Part shown: piece after piece, positions 54,012-63,208 of the stretch
Numbering within the stretch: position 1 is the first letter of the stretch
Layout of the letters: every line of letters begins with the position of its first letter
Source: CAVWUA01 sp963758025
GTDB lineage: Bacteria > Planctomycetota > Planctomycetia > Isosphaerales > Isosphaeraceae
Assembly (NCBI GenBank): GCA_963758025.1
Contig: CAVWUA010000026.1
Span: 62,001-126,000, forward strand
DNA: 64,000 bases
Direction of reading: 5' to 3'
The notes under the pieces: model-generated
The model's input: the letters and a program-made list of their open reading frames with translations, nothing else
Told to the model about the DNA's origin: nothing
Database searches by the model: none
Translations under genes and position numbers: made by a program

Positions 54012-54712
54012 TCAGTCAAGGTTCAGGATGATGGACGAGGCGGCCAGGGCGGCCGTCTCGATCCGCAAGAGCGTCGGCCCCAGCCCCACCGCCCGCCAAC
54101 CGGCGTCCCGTGCGGCCTCGGCCTCGGCGTCCGTGAAGCCCCCCTCGGGACCGATCGCCAGGGCCACCGAGCCCCCCGTCTCGACCCGCGGCCAGCGCGG
54201 GGCCGGCTCCCCCCGGGATGGGCCAGCAGGCGGACCGGAGCCGTCTCGGCTTTCAGGAACTCGGCGAAGGCCATCGGCTCGTCCAGGTCCATCAGGCGGA
54301 ACCGGCCGCATTGCTTGGACGCCTCGATCACGGTTCGCCGGAGTCTCTGGAGCTTCCCCGGCCGGGGATCGACCGTCGAACGCTCGCAAAGGAGCGGCAC
54401 CACCCGGGCAACGCCCAGCTCGGTGGCCTTCTCGATCAGCCAGTCAAACCGCTCTCCCTTCGGGACGGCCGTGGCCAGAATGACCCGGCAGAGGGGAACC
54501 CGATCGGCCCGGCTTTCGCCGGGTTCCAGCTCGACTCGATCCTTGCCAGTCGCCCTCACCGTGGCCTGCCAACCCAGCCCCCGCCCATCGAAGATCTCGA
54601 CCTGTTCCCCCACGCTCACCCGTCGGACGCGGACGAGGTGGCGTGCCTCATCCCCCTGGATTGTCAGGATGCCATTTTCGGGCGGGTCCGGGCAATAGAA
54701 CCGATCGGCCAA
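54012..54712 (-). CDS. rsmE: 16S rRNA (uracil-1498-N3)-methyltransferase, frameshifted
   Basis: SPOUT-fold methyltransferase that modifies U1498 of 16S rRNA using SAM. The N-terminal PUA-like part shows GDEARHLVRVRRVSVGEQVE and FDGRG. The SPOUT domain shows LATAVPKGERFDWLIEKATE, LGVARVVPLLCERS and EASKQCGRF, then, in another frame, VALAIGPEGGFTDAEAEAAR and LGPTLLRIETAALAA. The frame breaks in a C6 run at 54209-54214 (G6 in the coding strand); one more G restores about 234 residues. I prefer TTG 54712, with GGGGAG 8 bases before it, to a TTG at 54739. Confidence 0.9.
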
Positions 54713-54813
54713 TGGGCATCTCCCCTCGGCAAAGTCCAAAGCGAAAGGGCCATCATACCGATCGTAAGGGGAGGAACGGGAGGGTGATTCCCTCCGGGCT
54801 TCGAGGACGGACG

Positions 54814-55617
54814 ATGAGCGATCGCACGACCACCGGCTACTGGAAGCTGTCCCGAGACCCGTTCGCGGCGGGAAGCCCGGCTCTGTTCGTACCGACGCCC
54901 GTCCACGCCGAGGCGGTGGCCCGCCTCCTCCACGCCATCGACGCCGTTGAGCGGACGGCGGTCCTGCGGGCCGAGGCGGGGCTGGGGAAATCGTTGGTTC
55001 TGGGCGAGGTTCTGACCCAGGCGAGGACTCCCCGCCGACGGGTCGTCCGGATCGCGCGTCCCCTGGATGGGCCGTCGCTGCTGGCGGGCCTGGCGAGGGG
55101 ACTTGGAGCGCGGGTGGACCCGGATGCGGGAAGGGCCGTGGCCTGGCGAGGGCTGACGGAGTCCGTCCGGCTCTGCCGGCTGCAAGGTCTGGGGGTCGTC
55201 CTGGCGGTGGACGATGCCCATGCCCTGATCGAGCCTGCCGACCTGCGCGACCTGGAGCGACTGGCCCATCTCGACCCCCACTCCGACACCCGTTTGACGG
55301 TCCTTCAGGTCCGACGTTCCGGCGACGAGGAGATCGCCCGCGAGGACGATCCCTGGGGGCTGGCCATCCGTTTGCGTCCCCTGACCCGGCGCGAGGCGAC
55401 GGAGTACCTCGCGGCGAAGCTGGCGGCGGCGGGACGGACGGAAGCGACGTTCACGCCCCGAGCCATCAATCAACTCCACGCCCTGTCCCGAGGCGTGCCC
55501 CGGGGGCTGGACCGGCTGGCATCGCTCGCCCTGATGGCCGGCGCGTTGCGACGGTTGGAGATGATCGGGCCGGAGGTCATCCAGGGGGTGGCCCAGGAGT
55601 GCGCCGGGGCGGCGTGA
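54814..55617 (+). CDS. ExeA/TniB-like AAA ATPase
   Basis: A 267-residue soluble ATPase. It begins YWKLSRDPFAAGSPALFVPT, the opening of ExeA-type proteins. Walker A is LRAEAGLGKSLVLGEVL, Walker B LGVVLAVDDAHALIEP, and an arginine-rich lid region follows (LRPLTRREATEYLAAKLAAA; LSRGVPRGLDRLASLAL). ExeA-like proteins help assemble secretion machinery, and the related TniB/MuB ATPases serve transposition. No transposase or secretion gene is adjacent, so the role is open. Intact. It is divergent from rsmE. Confidence 0.8.
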   Translation: MSDRTTTGYWKLSRDPFAAGSPALFVPTPVHAEAVARLLHAIDAVERTAVLRAEAGLGKSLVLGEVLTQARTPRRRVVRIARPLDGPSLLAGLARGLGARVDPDAGRAVAWRGLTESVRLCRLQGLGVVLAVDDAHALIEPADLRDLERLAHLDPHSDTRLTVLQVRRSGDEEIAREDDPWGLAIRLRPLTRREATEYLAAKLAAAGRTEATFTPRAINQLHALSRGVPRGLDRLASLALMAGALRRLEMIGPEVIQGVAQECAGAA

Positions 55618-55746
55618 GTCGGGGTGGCACGGACGGGACCGGCCATGCTACGATAACGACGTAGCGGCGAGGGGAGTCGTGCGGCCCTCGTCCGACGGCT
55701 CAGATCCGTCCTTGATCGCACCTCGTCCGGTTCCGGAACTTCCTTC

Positions 55747-56301
55747 ATGGCAGAACCTTCGATCCCATTGAGGAACCCCGTCAAGGCCGCCTTTCTGGCC
55801 TGGCTCGTTCCCGGCCTGGGGCACTTCTATCAGGGGCGCCGGGGCAAAGGTCTTTTGTACGCCGCGTGCATCCTCGGCCTGTACTTCTGGGGGCTCCTGC
55901 TGGGCGAGGGGAAGATCGTGTACTGGACGTGGATCAATCCCCTGCACGATCCCGAGCACTTCCGCGCGAGCTACCTCTGCCAGTTCTGGGTCGGCCTGGC
56001 CGCCTTGCCCGGCTTGCTTCAGGCGACGTTGCGCTATCTCGGCCTCGACCCGATCCTCTGGGGCCTGCTGGACGCGCCGACGCAGAACGCCATCAATGCG
56101 TTGCATCCGAAGCTGGGGCGACTCGTGGAGGTCGGCTGGGTTTATACGGTCGTCGCCGGATTGTTGAACGTGCTGGCGATCTACGACGCGTATGAGGGCC
56201 CCGCGTTGCTGGACGAGGAAGAGGCCGAGGAGGCGACGGCCGCCCAGAAGACGGCGGTCGGCTCTCTCAGTGGTGCGGAGGCGGAAGGGCCCTCTCGATG
56301 A
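55747..56301 (+). CDS. TM2-like membrane protein (DUF6677-like)
   Basis: A 184-residue protein with a TM2-type start: VKAAFLAWLVPGLGHFYQGR followed by RGKGLLYAACILGLYFWGLL. Further helices are visible (YLCQFWVGLAALPGLLQATL; VGWVYTVVAGLLNVLAIYDA), and it ends in an acidic tail (LLDEEEAEEATAAQKTA). I recognise it as the planctomycete DUF6677 type; function unknown. Its stop overlaps the ATG of the next small gene by 4 bp. Confidence 0.8.
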   Translation: MAEPSIPLRNPVKAAFLAWLVPGLGHFYQGRRGKGLLYAACILGLYFWGLLLGEGKIVYWTWINPLHDPEHFRASYLCQFWVGLAALPGLLQATLRYLGLDPILWGLLDAPTQNAINALHPKLGRLVEVGWVYTVVAGLLNVLAIYDAYEGPALLDEEEAEEATAAQKTAVGSLSGAEAEGPSR

Positions 56302-56474
56302 ATATCTACTGGTACGTCGTGCCCCTGGCGGTGTCGATCAGCCTCGTCTATGCCGCCTCCCGCCATGAGAGCTGGCCCCGGATCTGGGGCCATGCCGCCC
56401 GGCTTTGCGGGATGATCCTCGGTATCCTGGTGGTCACGACCCTGGTGCTCTTGCTGATCAATTCGCAGATCTAA
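56298..56474 (+). CDS. Small membrane protein coupled to the TM2-like gene
   Basis: A 58-residue protein with two hydrophobic helices (MNIYWYVVPLAVSISLVYAA; CGMILGILVVTTLVLLLI) separated by RHESWPRIWGHAARL. The ATG overlaps the preceding TGA, so translation is coupled. It ends 6 bp before the convergent lptB stop. No family recognised. Confidence 0.65.
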   Translation: MNIYWYVVPLAVSISLVYAASRHESWPRIWGHAARLCGMILGILVVTTLVLLLINSQI

Positions 56475-56480
56475 CGGCGA

Positions 56481-57318
56481 TCAGGACTCGGGAGCCGGGG
56501 GATCGTTCTCGTGCGGGTGGTCGATGACCACTTCGGTCGATTCCGTCTTGCCCGAGAGGCTCGGGCGGTGCGGGGCGTCGAGGAGGTGGCCGACGTCGAA
56601 CCGCTCGCCGATGTAGTAGCGGCGGACGTCCGGGTTGCTCAGGATCTCCTGCCGGTCGCCGTAGGCGAAGACGCGTCCTTCCCGGATGCAGTAGCACCGG
56701 TCGGTCACTTCGAGCGTCTCGCGGAACTGGTGGTCGGTCAGGAGGATGCCGATGCCGTGCCGTTCGGCCAGGGCGCGGATTTCGAGCTGAATCTCGCCGA
56801 CGGTCTTCGGGTCGATGCCGGCGAACGGTTCGTCGAGCATGATGAGCTTCGGGCTCGGTGATGAGGCTTCGGGCGATCTCCAGGCGCCGACGTTCGCCGC
56901 CGGAGACGCGGTTGGCCTTGGTCTTGCGGATCTTGGCCAGGCCGAACTGTTCCAGAAGCTCATCCTGCCGCAGCCGGCGCTCTCGTCGGCTCATCTTCGG
57001 CCGGGTCTGGAGGATCGCCATCAGGTTGTCTTCGACGCTGAGCTGCTTGAAGACGCTCGAATCCTGGGCGAGGTAGCCCATGCCCGCGCAGGCGCGCTGG
57101 TACATCGGCAGCCTGGTCACATCCCGCCCGTCGAACATCACCTGGCCGGCATCGGCGTCGATCAGGCCGATCGTCATGCGGAAGCTGGTGGTTTTGCCCG
57201 CCCCGTTGGGACCGAGCAGGCCGACCACTTCTCCGGCATCGACCGCGTAATCCACCCCGCAGACGACCTGTCGGCGGCCATACCACTTCTGTAGGTTGCG
57301 GACTTCCAGCAAAGGCAT
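56481..57318 (-). CDS. lptB: LPS-export type ABC transporter ATP-binding protein, frameshifted
   Basis: ATPase of the LptBFG complex that extracts lipopolysaccharide from the inner membrane. Visible are Walker A GLLGPNGAGKTTSFRMTIGL, the Q-loop region GMGYLAQDSSVFKQLSVEDN (a hallmark of LptB), the signature RVSGGERRRLEIARSL, and, in another frame, Walker B LIMLDEPFAGIDPKTVGEIQ and the switch ILLTDHQFRETL. One extra C in a CCC run at 56851-56853 separates the frames. Restored length about 278, with a longer tail than usual. AAGGAGG precedes ATG 57318. It follows lepB on the same strand. Confidence 0.9.
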
Positions 57319-57386
57319 TGGCCAGGTCCTCCTTGACGGCCGAGGGGTCGATCGGTCGATTGAGCGGGCGCGGCTCGACCCCCTCG

Positions 57387-59178
57387 TTAGCGGATCCACT
57401 TCATGCGTTCGACATAGGGCCGGAACGGAATGCGGAAGTTCTGACTGACGCGGACGTCCGGGCCGAACGGCTTGCCGTGCGGCCAGTACACATAGAAGGC
57501 CTTGCCGATCAGGAGGTTTTCGGGCACTTCCCAGCTCTCTCGCGGGTTCGGGTCCCAGCCGTATTCCGGGAAGTCGGGGTTCATCTGATCGGCCTGGCCC
57601 CACTGCCGGCCATCCTTGCTGCGGGGGCTGTTGTCGCCCATCATCATGTAGTGGCCCGGCCGGATGGGAAAGTCCCGGCTTCCCAGGTTCCCCAGTTCGG
57701 GGAATTGCGCGGGGTCGCCCAGCCGCCGGAAGATCTCCATGACCCGTTCGATCGCGTCGTCCATCTCGCGAGCCCCGTAGCGCCGGAAGGGCGGGTTCCA
57801 GGGATAGCTGTTGTAGTCGGACGATCCCGGTTGCTGGGTATAGTAGATATCGCGCTTCAGGACAAGCCCGGAGACCTGCACCTTCGCCCCCTCGGCCGCG
57901 ATGCCGACCGGGTCGAGATCGGCCTCGGTGGGGGCCGCGTGGACCCCGGCATCGCCGTAGGGCCGACCGTTGCCGAAGGGGGTTTCGCCATCGACCCAGA
58001 GCGTCAGGCGATCATCGACGTTGGCGAAGACGATCTCGTGCTCCGCCAGGTCGTTCACGTCGGTCGCAACCGGATCGCCGAGTGCCTGTTTGCCGTGGTA
58101 GAGGGTTGCCTTGCCGGTGGCCAGGTCGAGAACGCAACGGTTGGACTCCCCTCCCTCGATCAATTCGACCGTCACCGTCCCGGCTGGCTGACCGCTCTGC
58201 GGGGCGAGGGCCTTCAGGCGGAACGAGAGGGTCAGGTCGCCGACCCAGTTCGGCTGGTACCAGTCATAGACATCGAACGGTCGGCCCGCCTGCACGGTGG
58301 AGTTGTACGAATAGACGTCGGTGATCAAGGTCGGCCGGGGCGGGGTTGAGGGGGCGGTGCCGTCGAGAATCTCCTGCCATTGCTTCGGGTCGGGAACCAG
58401 GTGCTGGTAACGCAACTCGGCGGCGGCGCCTGCCTTGCCCGACGAGACGAACGTCCCGGGGGTTTCCTCGTCCTCGGTCCAGGCCCCTTCGCTCCTGGGT
58501 TGCCAGCGCTGCCATTCGGGCAGGTTGCTGAATCCAGCCGGGCGATGCGTGTCGTCGTAGACGAGGATCTGCATCGACTCCTGATGTTCCAGGGGCCGCC
58601 GCTGGAAATGGAACGATGCGTCGGCCTTGTCGAAGGGCCGGGTCAGGATGTCGCCGAAATAGACCCTCAGCACCTCGTTCGGCAAGCCGACGAGCCGTTT
58701 GATGTAGTTCGTTTCCGGCTCCTCGGGATACTTGAAGACCACGACATCCCAGCGGTCGGGATCGCTACCCCCGGGCAGGAAAGGCAGGCTGTACACGAAC
58801 TTGTTGACCAGGATGCGGTCCCCTTTGAAGCGTCGGCTCCTGATCGAGCCGCGCCGGGAACCGGCAATTCCCGCAGACTCCCGCGATGACCCGTGTGGCC
58901 GGGCTGGGGTTCTCAACCTCCTCGGAGGCATTGACCCGGTAGAGGTTGCCGCACTCCGGGCAATACACCTCCTTGTGCTGTCCCACCAGGGTCGGCGCCA
59001 TCGAGCCGGTCGGGATGACGAACGCCTCGGCCTCGAAGCCGCGGATCAGGAACGCCAGGATCAAGGCGATCACGATCTGCTCGGCCAGGTCGCGGTTCGA
59101 GTCTTTTCGCGGCGTCGGAGTCTGGTTGCGGGTCGACTGGGCGGTTTTCTCGACCTTGCGGGTGGCGGGTTGACCCAT
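57387..59178 (-). CDS. lepB: Oversized type I signal peptidase A, frameshifted
   Basis: A 596-residue S26 peptidase that removes signal peptides outside the membrane. One helix (IVIALILAFLIRGFEAEAFV) precedes the catalytic Ser in IPTGSMAPTL. A zinc ribbon (YCPECGNLYR and VCGNCRFP) is inserted before the Lys-bearing box GDRILVNKFVYSLP, then YIKRLVGLPNEVLR. A beta-rich insertion of about 300 residues (LTLWVDGETPFGNGRPYGD and similar) comes before the last box MMMGDNSPRSKDGRQW. One extra base at about 58830 breaks the frame just before the Lys box. It is followed by lptB. Confidence 0.9.
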
Positions 59179-59238
59179 GGTGACTATCCTCTGGCTTCCC
59201 GACGGAAGAGAGCCGTCGTCGTTCGCTGCGGAGTCTTC

Positions 59239-60765
59239 TTAACGAATGTAACGTATTTCGCGAGGGTCGGGAATCCAGTAAACCTCCCGACCGAAAACCT
59301 CCAGGGGGACGGCCTGGCTCGGCAGGTGGACCAGAAACGGCTTTCCCAGGAACAGTTCCCGACGCACAACGGGGCTTTCGGGCCAGAACCGCGAGTCGTT
59401 CGAGACCGGGCTGTTGTCTCCCAGCACGAAGAACTCACCGGGACCGAGCCGGAAGGGTTCGCCGACGCCGAACGGCTGTTTCGGTGCGTTGGCCAGGGCA
59501 TCGGTGTAATACACGTCGCGGTTGATCTGGAGTCGCTCGACCTGCATGATTCCCGGTCCGACCGCGCCCAGCCCGACCGGGCTGGCGAACGAACCCAGTC
59601 CAGGCGTCGGATTGTCGAAATCGTAAGGCTCGAACAGCAATTGCCCGTCAATGGCGACCAGCAAGCGTTGGTCGATCAGCGAGGCCTCCAGCCGGACCGG
59701 CTCGGGCGCTCCGGGTGGCGAGGAAGGCAGGACAACCGGATGCGTCTCGACCGGAATCGTCCGACCGTTGCGGCGCACCTTGACCGGGCCGTGGCCGTCC
59801 ACCGGGATCACGACCAGGAAGCGATCCCCCTCCTTCTGTAGCCGAACCGCCACGCCCTCGGCCTCGGTATCCACCGCCACGTCGGCCTCGATCATCAGGT
59901 CATCGACGCGGTTCTCGCCAGGCAGATCCAGGCCGTTATAGGGCAGGAAGTCGAGCACCGGCCCATATCCGCCGCGCTCCGGCTGCCAGTTACGGTAGAG
60001 CATCCAGTCGATCTCGTCGGGCTGGACCTCGCGGGGGGGTAAGCGGACGAACCCGGTGCCCCGGATCATCCAGCCGCTCGGATTCCGGCGTCCCCCCCGA
60101 CGAAACACCCAGCGCGGGTTGCGGGTCACGTCGGCCGGGAGATAGTTGTTGTCGTACACGGGGATTCGCATCGCCCGCTGCTCGGCCAGGGTCTTTCGGG
60201 CGACCCGCCCATTGATCCGGATATCGCCGTCCTGGATCTGGATCGACTCTCCCGGCAGGCCCACGATCCGCTTGACGTACGCCTGGCTCGGATCGGCCGG
60301 ATTGAGGAAGACGGCGGCCTCCCAGCGCCGGGGAGCGCGGAGGTCGAACAGGTATTTCTGCACGAGCAGGCGATCGCCGCTCCCGATCACCCCGGGAATC
60401 TGTTCCCACTCGGCCATGCCGCAATTCGGGCAGACCGGACGTCCGGACCAGCCTTGCTCGTCCATTCCCAGGGCGAAACGCAGGCCGCAGCTCGGGCAGG
60501 TGAAATCGCGGTGCAAACCCAGGAGTACCGGGGCCATCGACCCGGTTGGCACGATGTACGCCTCGGCCGCGAAGGTCCTGGCGAACAGGATGCCGATCAT
60601 CAGAACGACCAGGAACTCGATCGTCGGACGCAACGGAGAAGGTCGGTGCCGCTTCGGAAGGGGGCTTTCGGCTGTGTCAAGGAGGACCGGCGACACCACG
60701 GCGGACATGGACGCAGCAGGCCCGGATTCGGGGCATTCCGAAGTGGCCTGGCTGGATACATCCAC
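59239..60765 (-). CDS. lepB: Oversized type I signal peptidase B
   Basis: A 508-residue paralogue of the next gene in the transcript. Helix FLVVLMIGILFARTFAAEAY, Ser box IVPTGSMAPVLLG, zinc ribbon FTCPSCGLRF with PVCPNCGMAEW, Lys box GSGDRLLVQKYLFD, then YVKRIVGLPGESIQIQDGDI, a beta-rich insertion of about 250 residues, and LGDNSPVSNDSRFWPES. All S26 catalytic residues (Ser and Lys) are present and the frame is intact. GTG 60765 follows GGAGAG; the first 40 residues are polar and cytoplasmic. It lies 68 bp after lepA and 60 bp before the other lepB. Confidence 0.9.
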   Translation of the reverse strand: MDVSSQATSECPESGPAASMSAVVSPVLLDTAESPLPKRHRPSPLRPTIEFLVVLMIGILFARTFAAEAYIVPTGSMAPVLLGLHRDFTCPSCGLRFALGMDEQGWSGRPVCPNCGMAEWEQIPGVIGSGDRLLVQKYLFDLRAPRRWEAAVFLNPADPSQAYVKRIVGLPGESIQIQDGDIRINGRVARKTLAEQRAMRIPVYDNNYLPADVTRNPRWVFRRGGRRNPSGWMIRGTGFVRLPPREVQPDEIDWMLYRNWQPERGGYGPVLDFLPYNGLDLPGENRVDDLMIEADVAVDTEAEGVAVRLQKEGDRFLVVIPVDGHGPVKVRRNGRTIPVETHPVVLPSSPPGAPEPVRLEASLIDQRLLVAIDGQLLFEPYDFDNPTPGLGSFASPVGLGAVGPGIMQVERLQINRDVYYTDALANAPKQPFGVGEPFRLGPGEFFVLGDNSPVSNDSRFWPESPVVRRELFLGKPFLVHLPSQAVPLEVFGREVYWIPDPREIRYIR

Positions 60766-60832
60766 GGTGAGTCTCTCCTCTCTCTGCTCTCTGCTCTCTA
60801 GGCTCCTGGCAAGACGCACAGGGCCAACCCGC

Positions 60833-62638
60833 TCATTCCTCGCTATCGTCGAGGACCGAGAGAAACGCTTCCTGCGAGATCTCGACGTTCCCCACCTGCT
60901 TCATCCGCTTCTTGCCTTCCTTCTGCTTCTCCAGGAGCTTGCGCTTGCGGGTGATGTCGCCGCCGTAGCACTTCGCGGTGACGTTCTTTCGCATGGCCGA
61001 GATCGTCTCCCGGGCGATGACCTTGCTGCCGATCGCCGCCTGAATCGCGACCTCGAACTGATGGCGTTCGATCTCCCCCCGGAGTTTCTTCACGAGTTTC
61101 CGCCCGCGTCGATCCGCCTGCTGGCGGTGCACCACAACGGACAGCGCATCCACCTTCGCCCCGGCCACCAGGATGTCAAGCCGCACCAGATCGCTCGGCT
61201 TGTATCCGAGGATCTCGTAATCCATCGTGCCGTAGCCGCGCATGGCGCTCTTCAACTTATCGTAGAGGTCATAGATCATCTCGGCCAGAGGCAGCTCGTA
61301 GCTAAGGATCGTCCGGGACGGTGTGAGGTACTCCGTCTTGAGGTACGTTCCGCGACGGTCCTCGCAAAGCTGCATCAACGCGCCGATGTTCTCTGACGGG
61401 ATGATGAAGTTGACGCGGGCCACCGGCTCGCGGAACTCCTCAATGTCTCCCGAGTCGGGGATGCGCGTCGGATTGGAGACGTACAGCGTCTCCCCCTTCG
61501 TGGTCAGGATCTCGTAGGTGACGTTCGGCGCCGTCTGGACCAGGGAGAGGTTGCTTTCACGCTCCAGCCGCTGCTGGACGATCTCCATGTGGAGCATGCC
61601 GAGGAACCCGCAGCGGAAGCCGAAGCCGAGGGCGTCGGAGGTCTCCGGCTCGAACGTGAAACTCGCATCGTTCAGGGCGAGCTTCTGCAAGGCGGTCCGC
61701 AGGTCCTCGAACTGATTATTCGTGGCCGGGAACAGCCCGCAATAGACGACCTGTCGCGGTTCCTGATAGCCCGGCAACGGCGTCGTGGCTGAGATGCGGG
61801 AATCGGTGATCGTGTCGCCGATGCGGACGTCGGCGAGCTTCTTGATGTTCGCGTTGACGTAGCCCACCTGACCGACGCTCAGCTCGTCGCAGGCCACTTC
61901 CCGGGGCCGGAATCGGCCCAGGCTGATGACCTCGTACTCGGTCTCGCCCGCCATGAGCCGGATCTTCTGGCCGACGCGGATCGTGCCGTCCACGACCCGG
62001 ACGTACGTGACGACTCCTTGATAGTCATCGAACTTGGAGTCGAAGATCAACGCCCGGAGGGGGGCATCGACCTTGCCGGACGGGGGCGGGACACGCTCGA
62101 TAATCGCCTTGAACAGCTCGGGCACTCCAGCACCCGTCTTGCCGCTGACGGCCAGGACCTCGGCTTCACCGAAGCCGAGCGTGGCGCTGATCTCTTCCTT
62201 GATCTCGTCGGGACGGGCCGCCTGCATGTCGATCTTGTTCAGGGCGGGGATGATCGTCAGATCCGCGCTGAGGGCCGCATAGGCGTTGGCCACCGTCTGC
62301 GCTTGCACCCCCTGCGTGGCGTCCACCAGCAGGACCGCCCCTTCACAGGCCGCCAGACTGCGCGAAACCTCGTAGTGGAAATCGACGTGGCCGGGGGTGT
62401 CGATCAAATTCAGTTCGTAGGTCTTGCCGTCCAGCGTGTAATTCAAGGCCACGGCGCGGGCCTTGATGGTGATGCCCCGCTCGCGTTCGAGGTCCATGTC
62501 GTCGAGTAGCTGCTCGCGAAACTCGCGCAGGGTGATCGCCCCGGACTGGAGCAAGAGCTGGTCGGCCAGCGTGCTCTTGCCGTGGTCAATGTGGGCAACG
62601 ATCGAGAAGTTGCGGATGAACTTGGGGTCAAACGCCAT
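60833..62638 (-). CDS. lepA: Elongation factor 4 (back-translocase)
   Basis: A 601-residue translational GTPase. G1 IVAHIDHGKSTLADQLL, G2 region ERERGITIKARAV, G3 LIDTPGHVDFHYEVSRSL, G4 ALNKIDMQAARPDEI, then the LepA-specific FGFRCGFLGMLHMEIVQQRL and the C-terminal domain ending KCYGGDITRKRKLLEKQKEG with KKRMKQVGNVEISQEAFL. Length and all motifs are canonical. The lepA-lepB order found in many bacteria is kept here, with the signal peptidase genes downstream. Intact frame. Confidence 0.98.
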   Translation of the reverse strand: MAFDPKFIRNFSIVAHIDHGKSTLADQLLLQSGAITLREFREQLLDDMDLERERGITIKARAVALNYTLDGKTYELNLIDTPGHVDFHYEVSRSLAACEGAVLLVDATQGVQAQTVANAYAALSADLTIIPALNKIDMQAARPDEIKEEISATLGFGEAEVLAVSGKTGAGVPELFKAIIERVPPPSGKVDAPLRALIFDSKFDDYQGVVTYVRVVDGTIRVGQKIRLMAGETEYEVISLGRFRPREVACDELSVGQVGYVNANIKKLADVRIGDTITDSRISATTPLPGYQEPRQVVYCGLFPATNNQFEDLRTALQKLALNDASFTFEPETSDALGFGFRCGFLGMLHMEIVQQRLERESNLSLVQTAPNVTYEILTTKGETLYVSNPTRIPDSGDIEEFREPVARVNFIIPSENIGALMQLCEDRRGTYLKTEYLTPSRTILSYELPLAEMIYDLYDKLKSAMRGYGTMDYEILGYKPSDLVRLDILVAGAKVDALSVVVHRQQADRRGRKLVKKLRGEIERHQFEVAIQAAIGSKVIARETISAMRKNVTAKCYGGDITRKRKLLEKQKEGKKRMKQVGNVEISQEAFLSVLDDSEE

Positions 62639-63208
62639 AGTCGGTATCGCGGGGAAGAAGGTCGTTGGCCGGGGATCGTCTCTCGTGAGCGGTCCGACTC
62701 GGATACGGTCCGGTTCGGTTGGAAGTTCGGGGAATTCTTGAAGGCGCCGGTGGGAGCGTTACCGCGCACGAATCCGAGGGTGGCCCATCAATCGGGCCGG
62801 GAAATCTGCCGTAACCCCCAGATCCCGCTGGAATTGCATCGCCAAAGGTGAGGTCTTTCCCCGCGTGGGGCGCATCGCGAGGAGCATTTTCCTCATTATT
62901 ATACCAGGTATGCAAAGGGGGCGGGAGATGAGGTCCTCCCGCCCCGTCGGATGGAACGTTGCATCGCATCAAGTTCGATCGGGGAATGTAAACGCCCGAG
63001 GTCGCGAGTTCGGATACTCTCGGGTCGGTCTTGCCGTCGCCGTTGAAGTCGTTCTTCGGAATCCTGGCCTTCATCTGAACCGGGAACGTCCTGGAGTCGC
63101 TCCAGGCTGGCGTGTCGGTGTTCGTCACGTGACGCAACAAGGCCGGGCCGGGAACAGCGATGTTCCGGCCCGGCCTCGTCGAAATCCGCATCTCAACCGA
63201 CGAAACGA
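62639..63208. other. 570-bp gene-poor region with VCBS remnant and hairpin
   Basis: No complete gene. On the minus strand about 62960-63080 encodes ARIPKNDFNGDGKTDPRVSE and GVYIPRSNL, resembling the DFDGDGISDVGVYQP unit of the next gene, so this may be a degraded or shifted repeat of an FG-GAP protein. A hairpin at about 63140-63175 (AGGCCGGGCC...GGCCCGGCCT) separates it from the gene ending at 63209. An AT-rich patch near 62888-62905 could hold the lepA promoter. Confidence 0.45.
63140..63175. terminator. GC-rich hairpin beyond the VCBS gene
   Basis: AAGGCCGGGCCGGGAAC, a 6-base loop (AGCGAT), then GTTCCGGCCCGGCCTC. It lies 34 bp past the stop of the minus-strand VCBS protein gene. No T-run. 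Confidence 0.55.

Noticed and set aside
54814..55617. TniB-like ATPase as part of a transposon
   Set aside because: No transposase, terminal repeats or target duplication are visible nearby.
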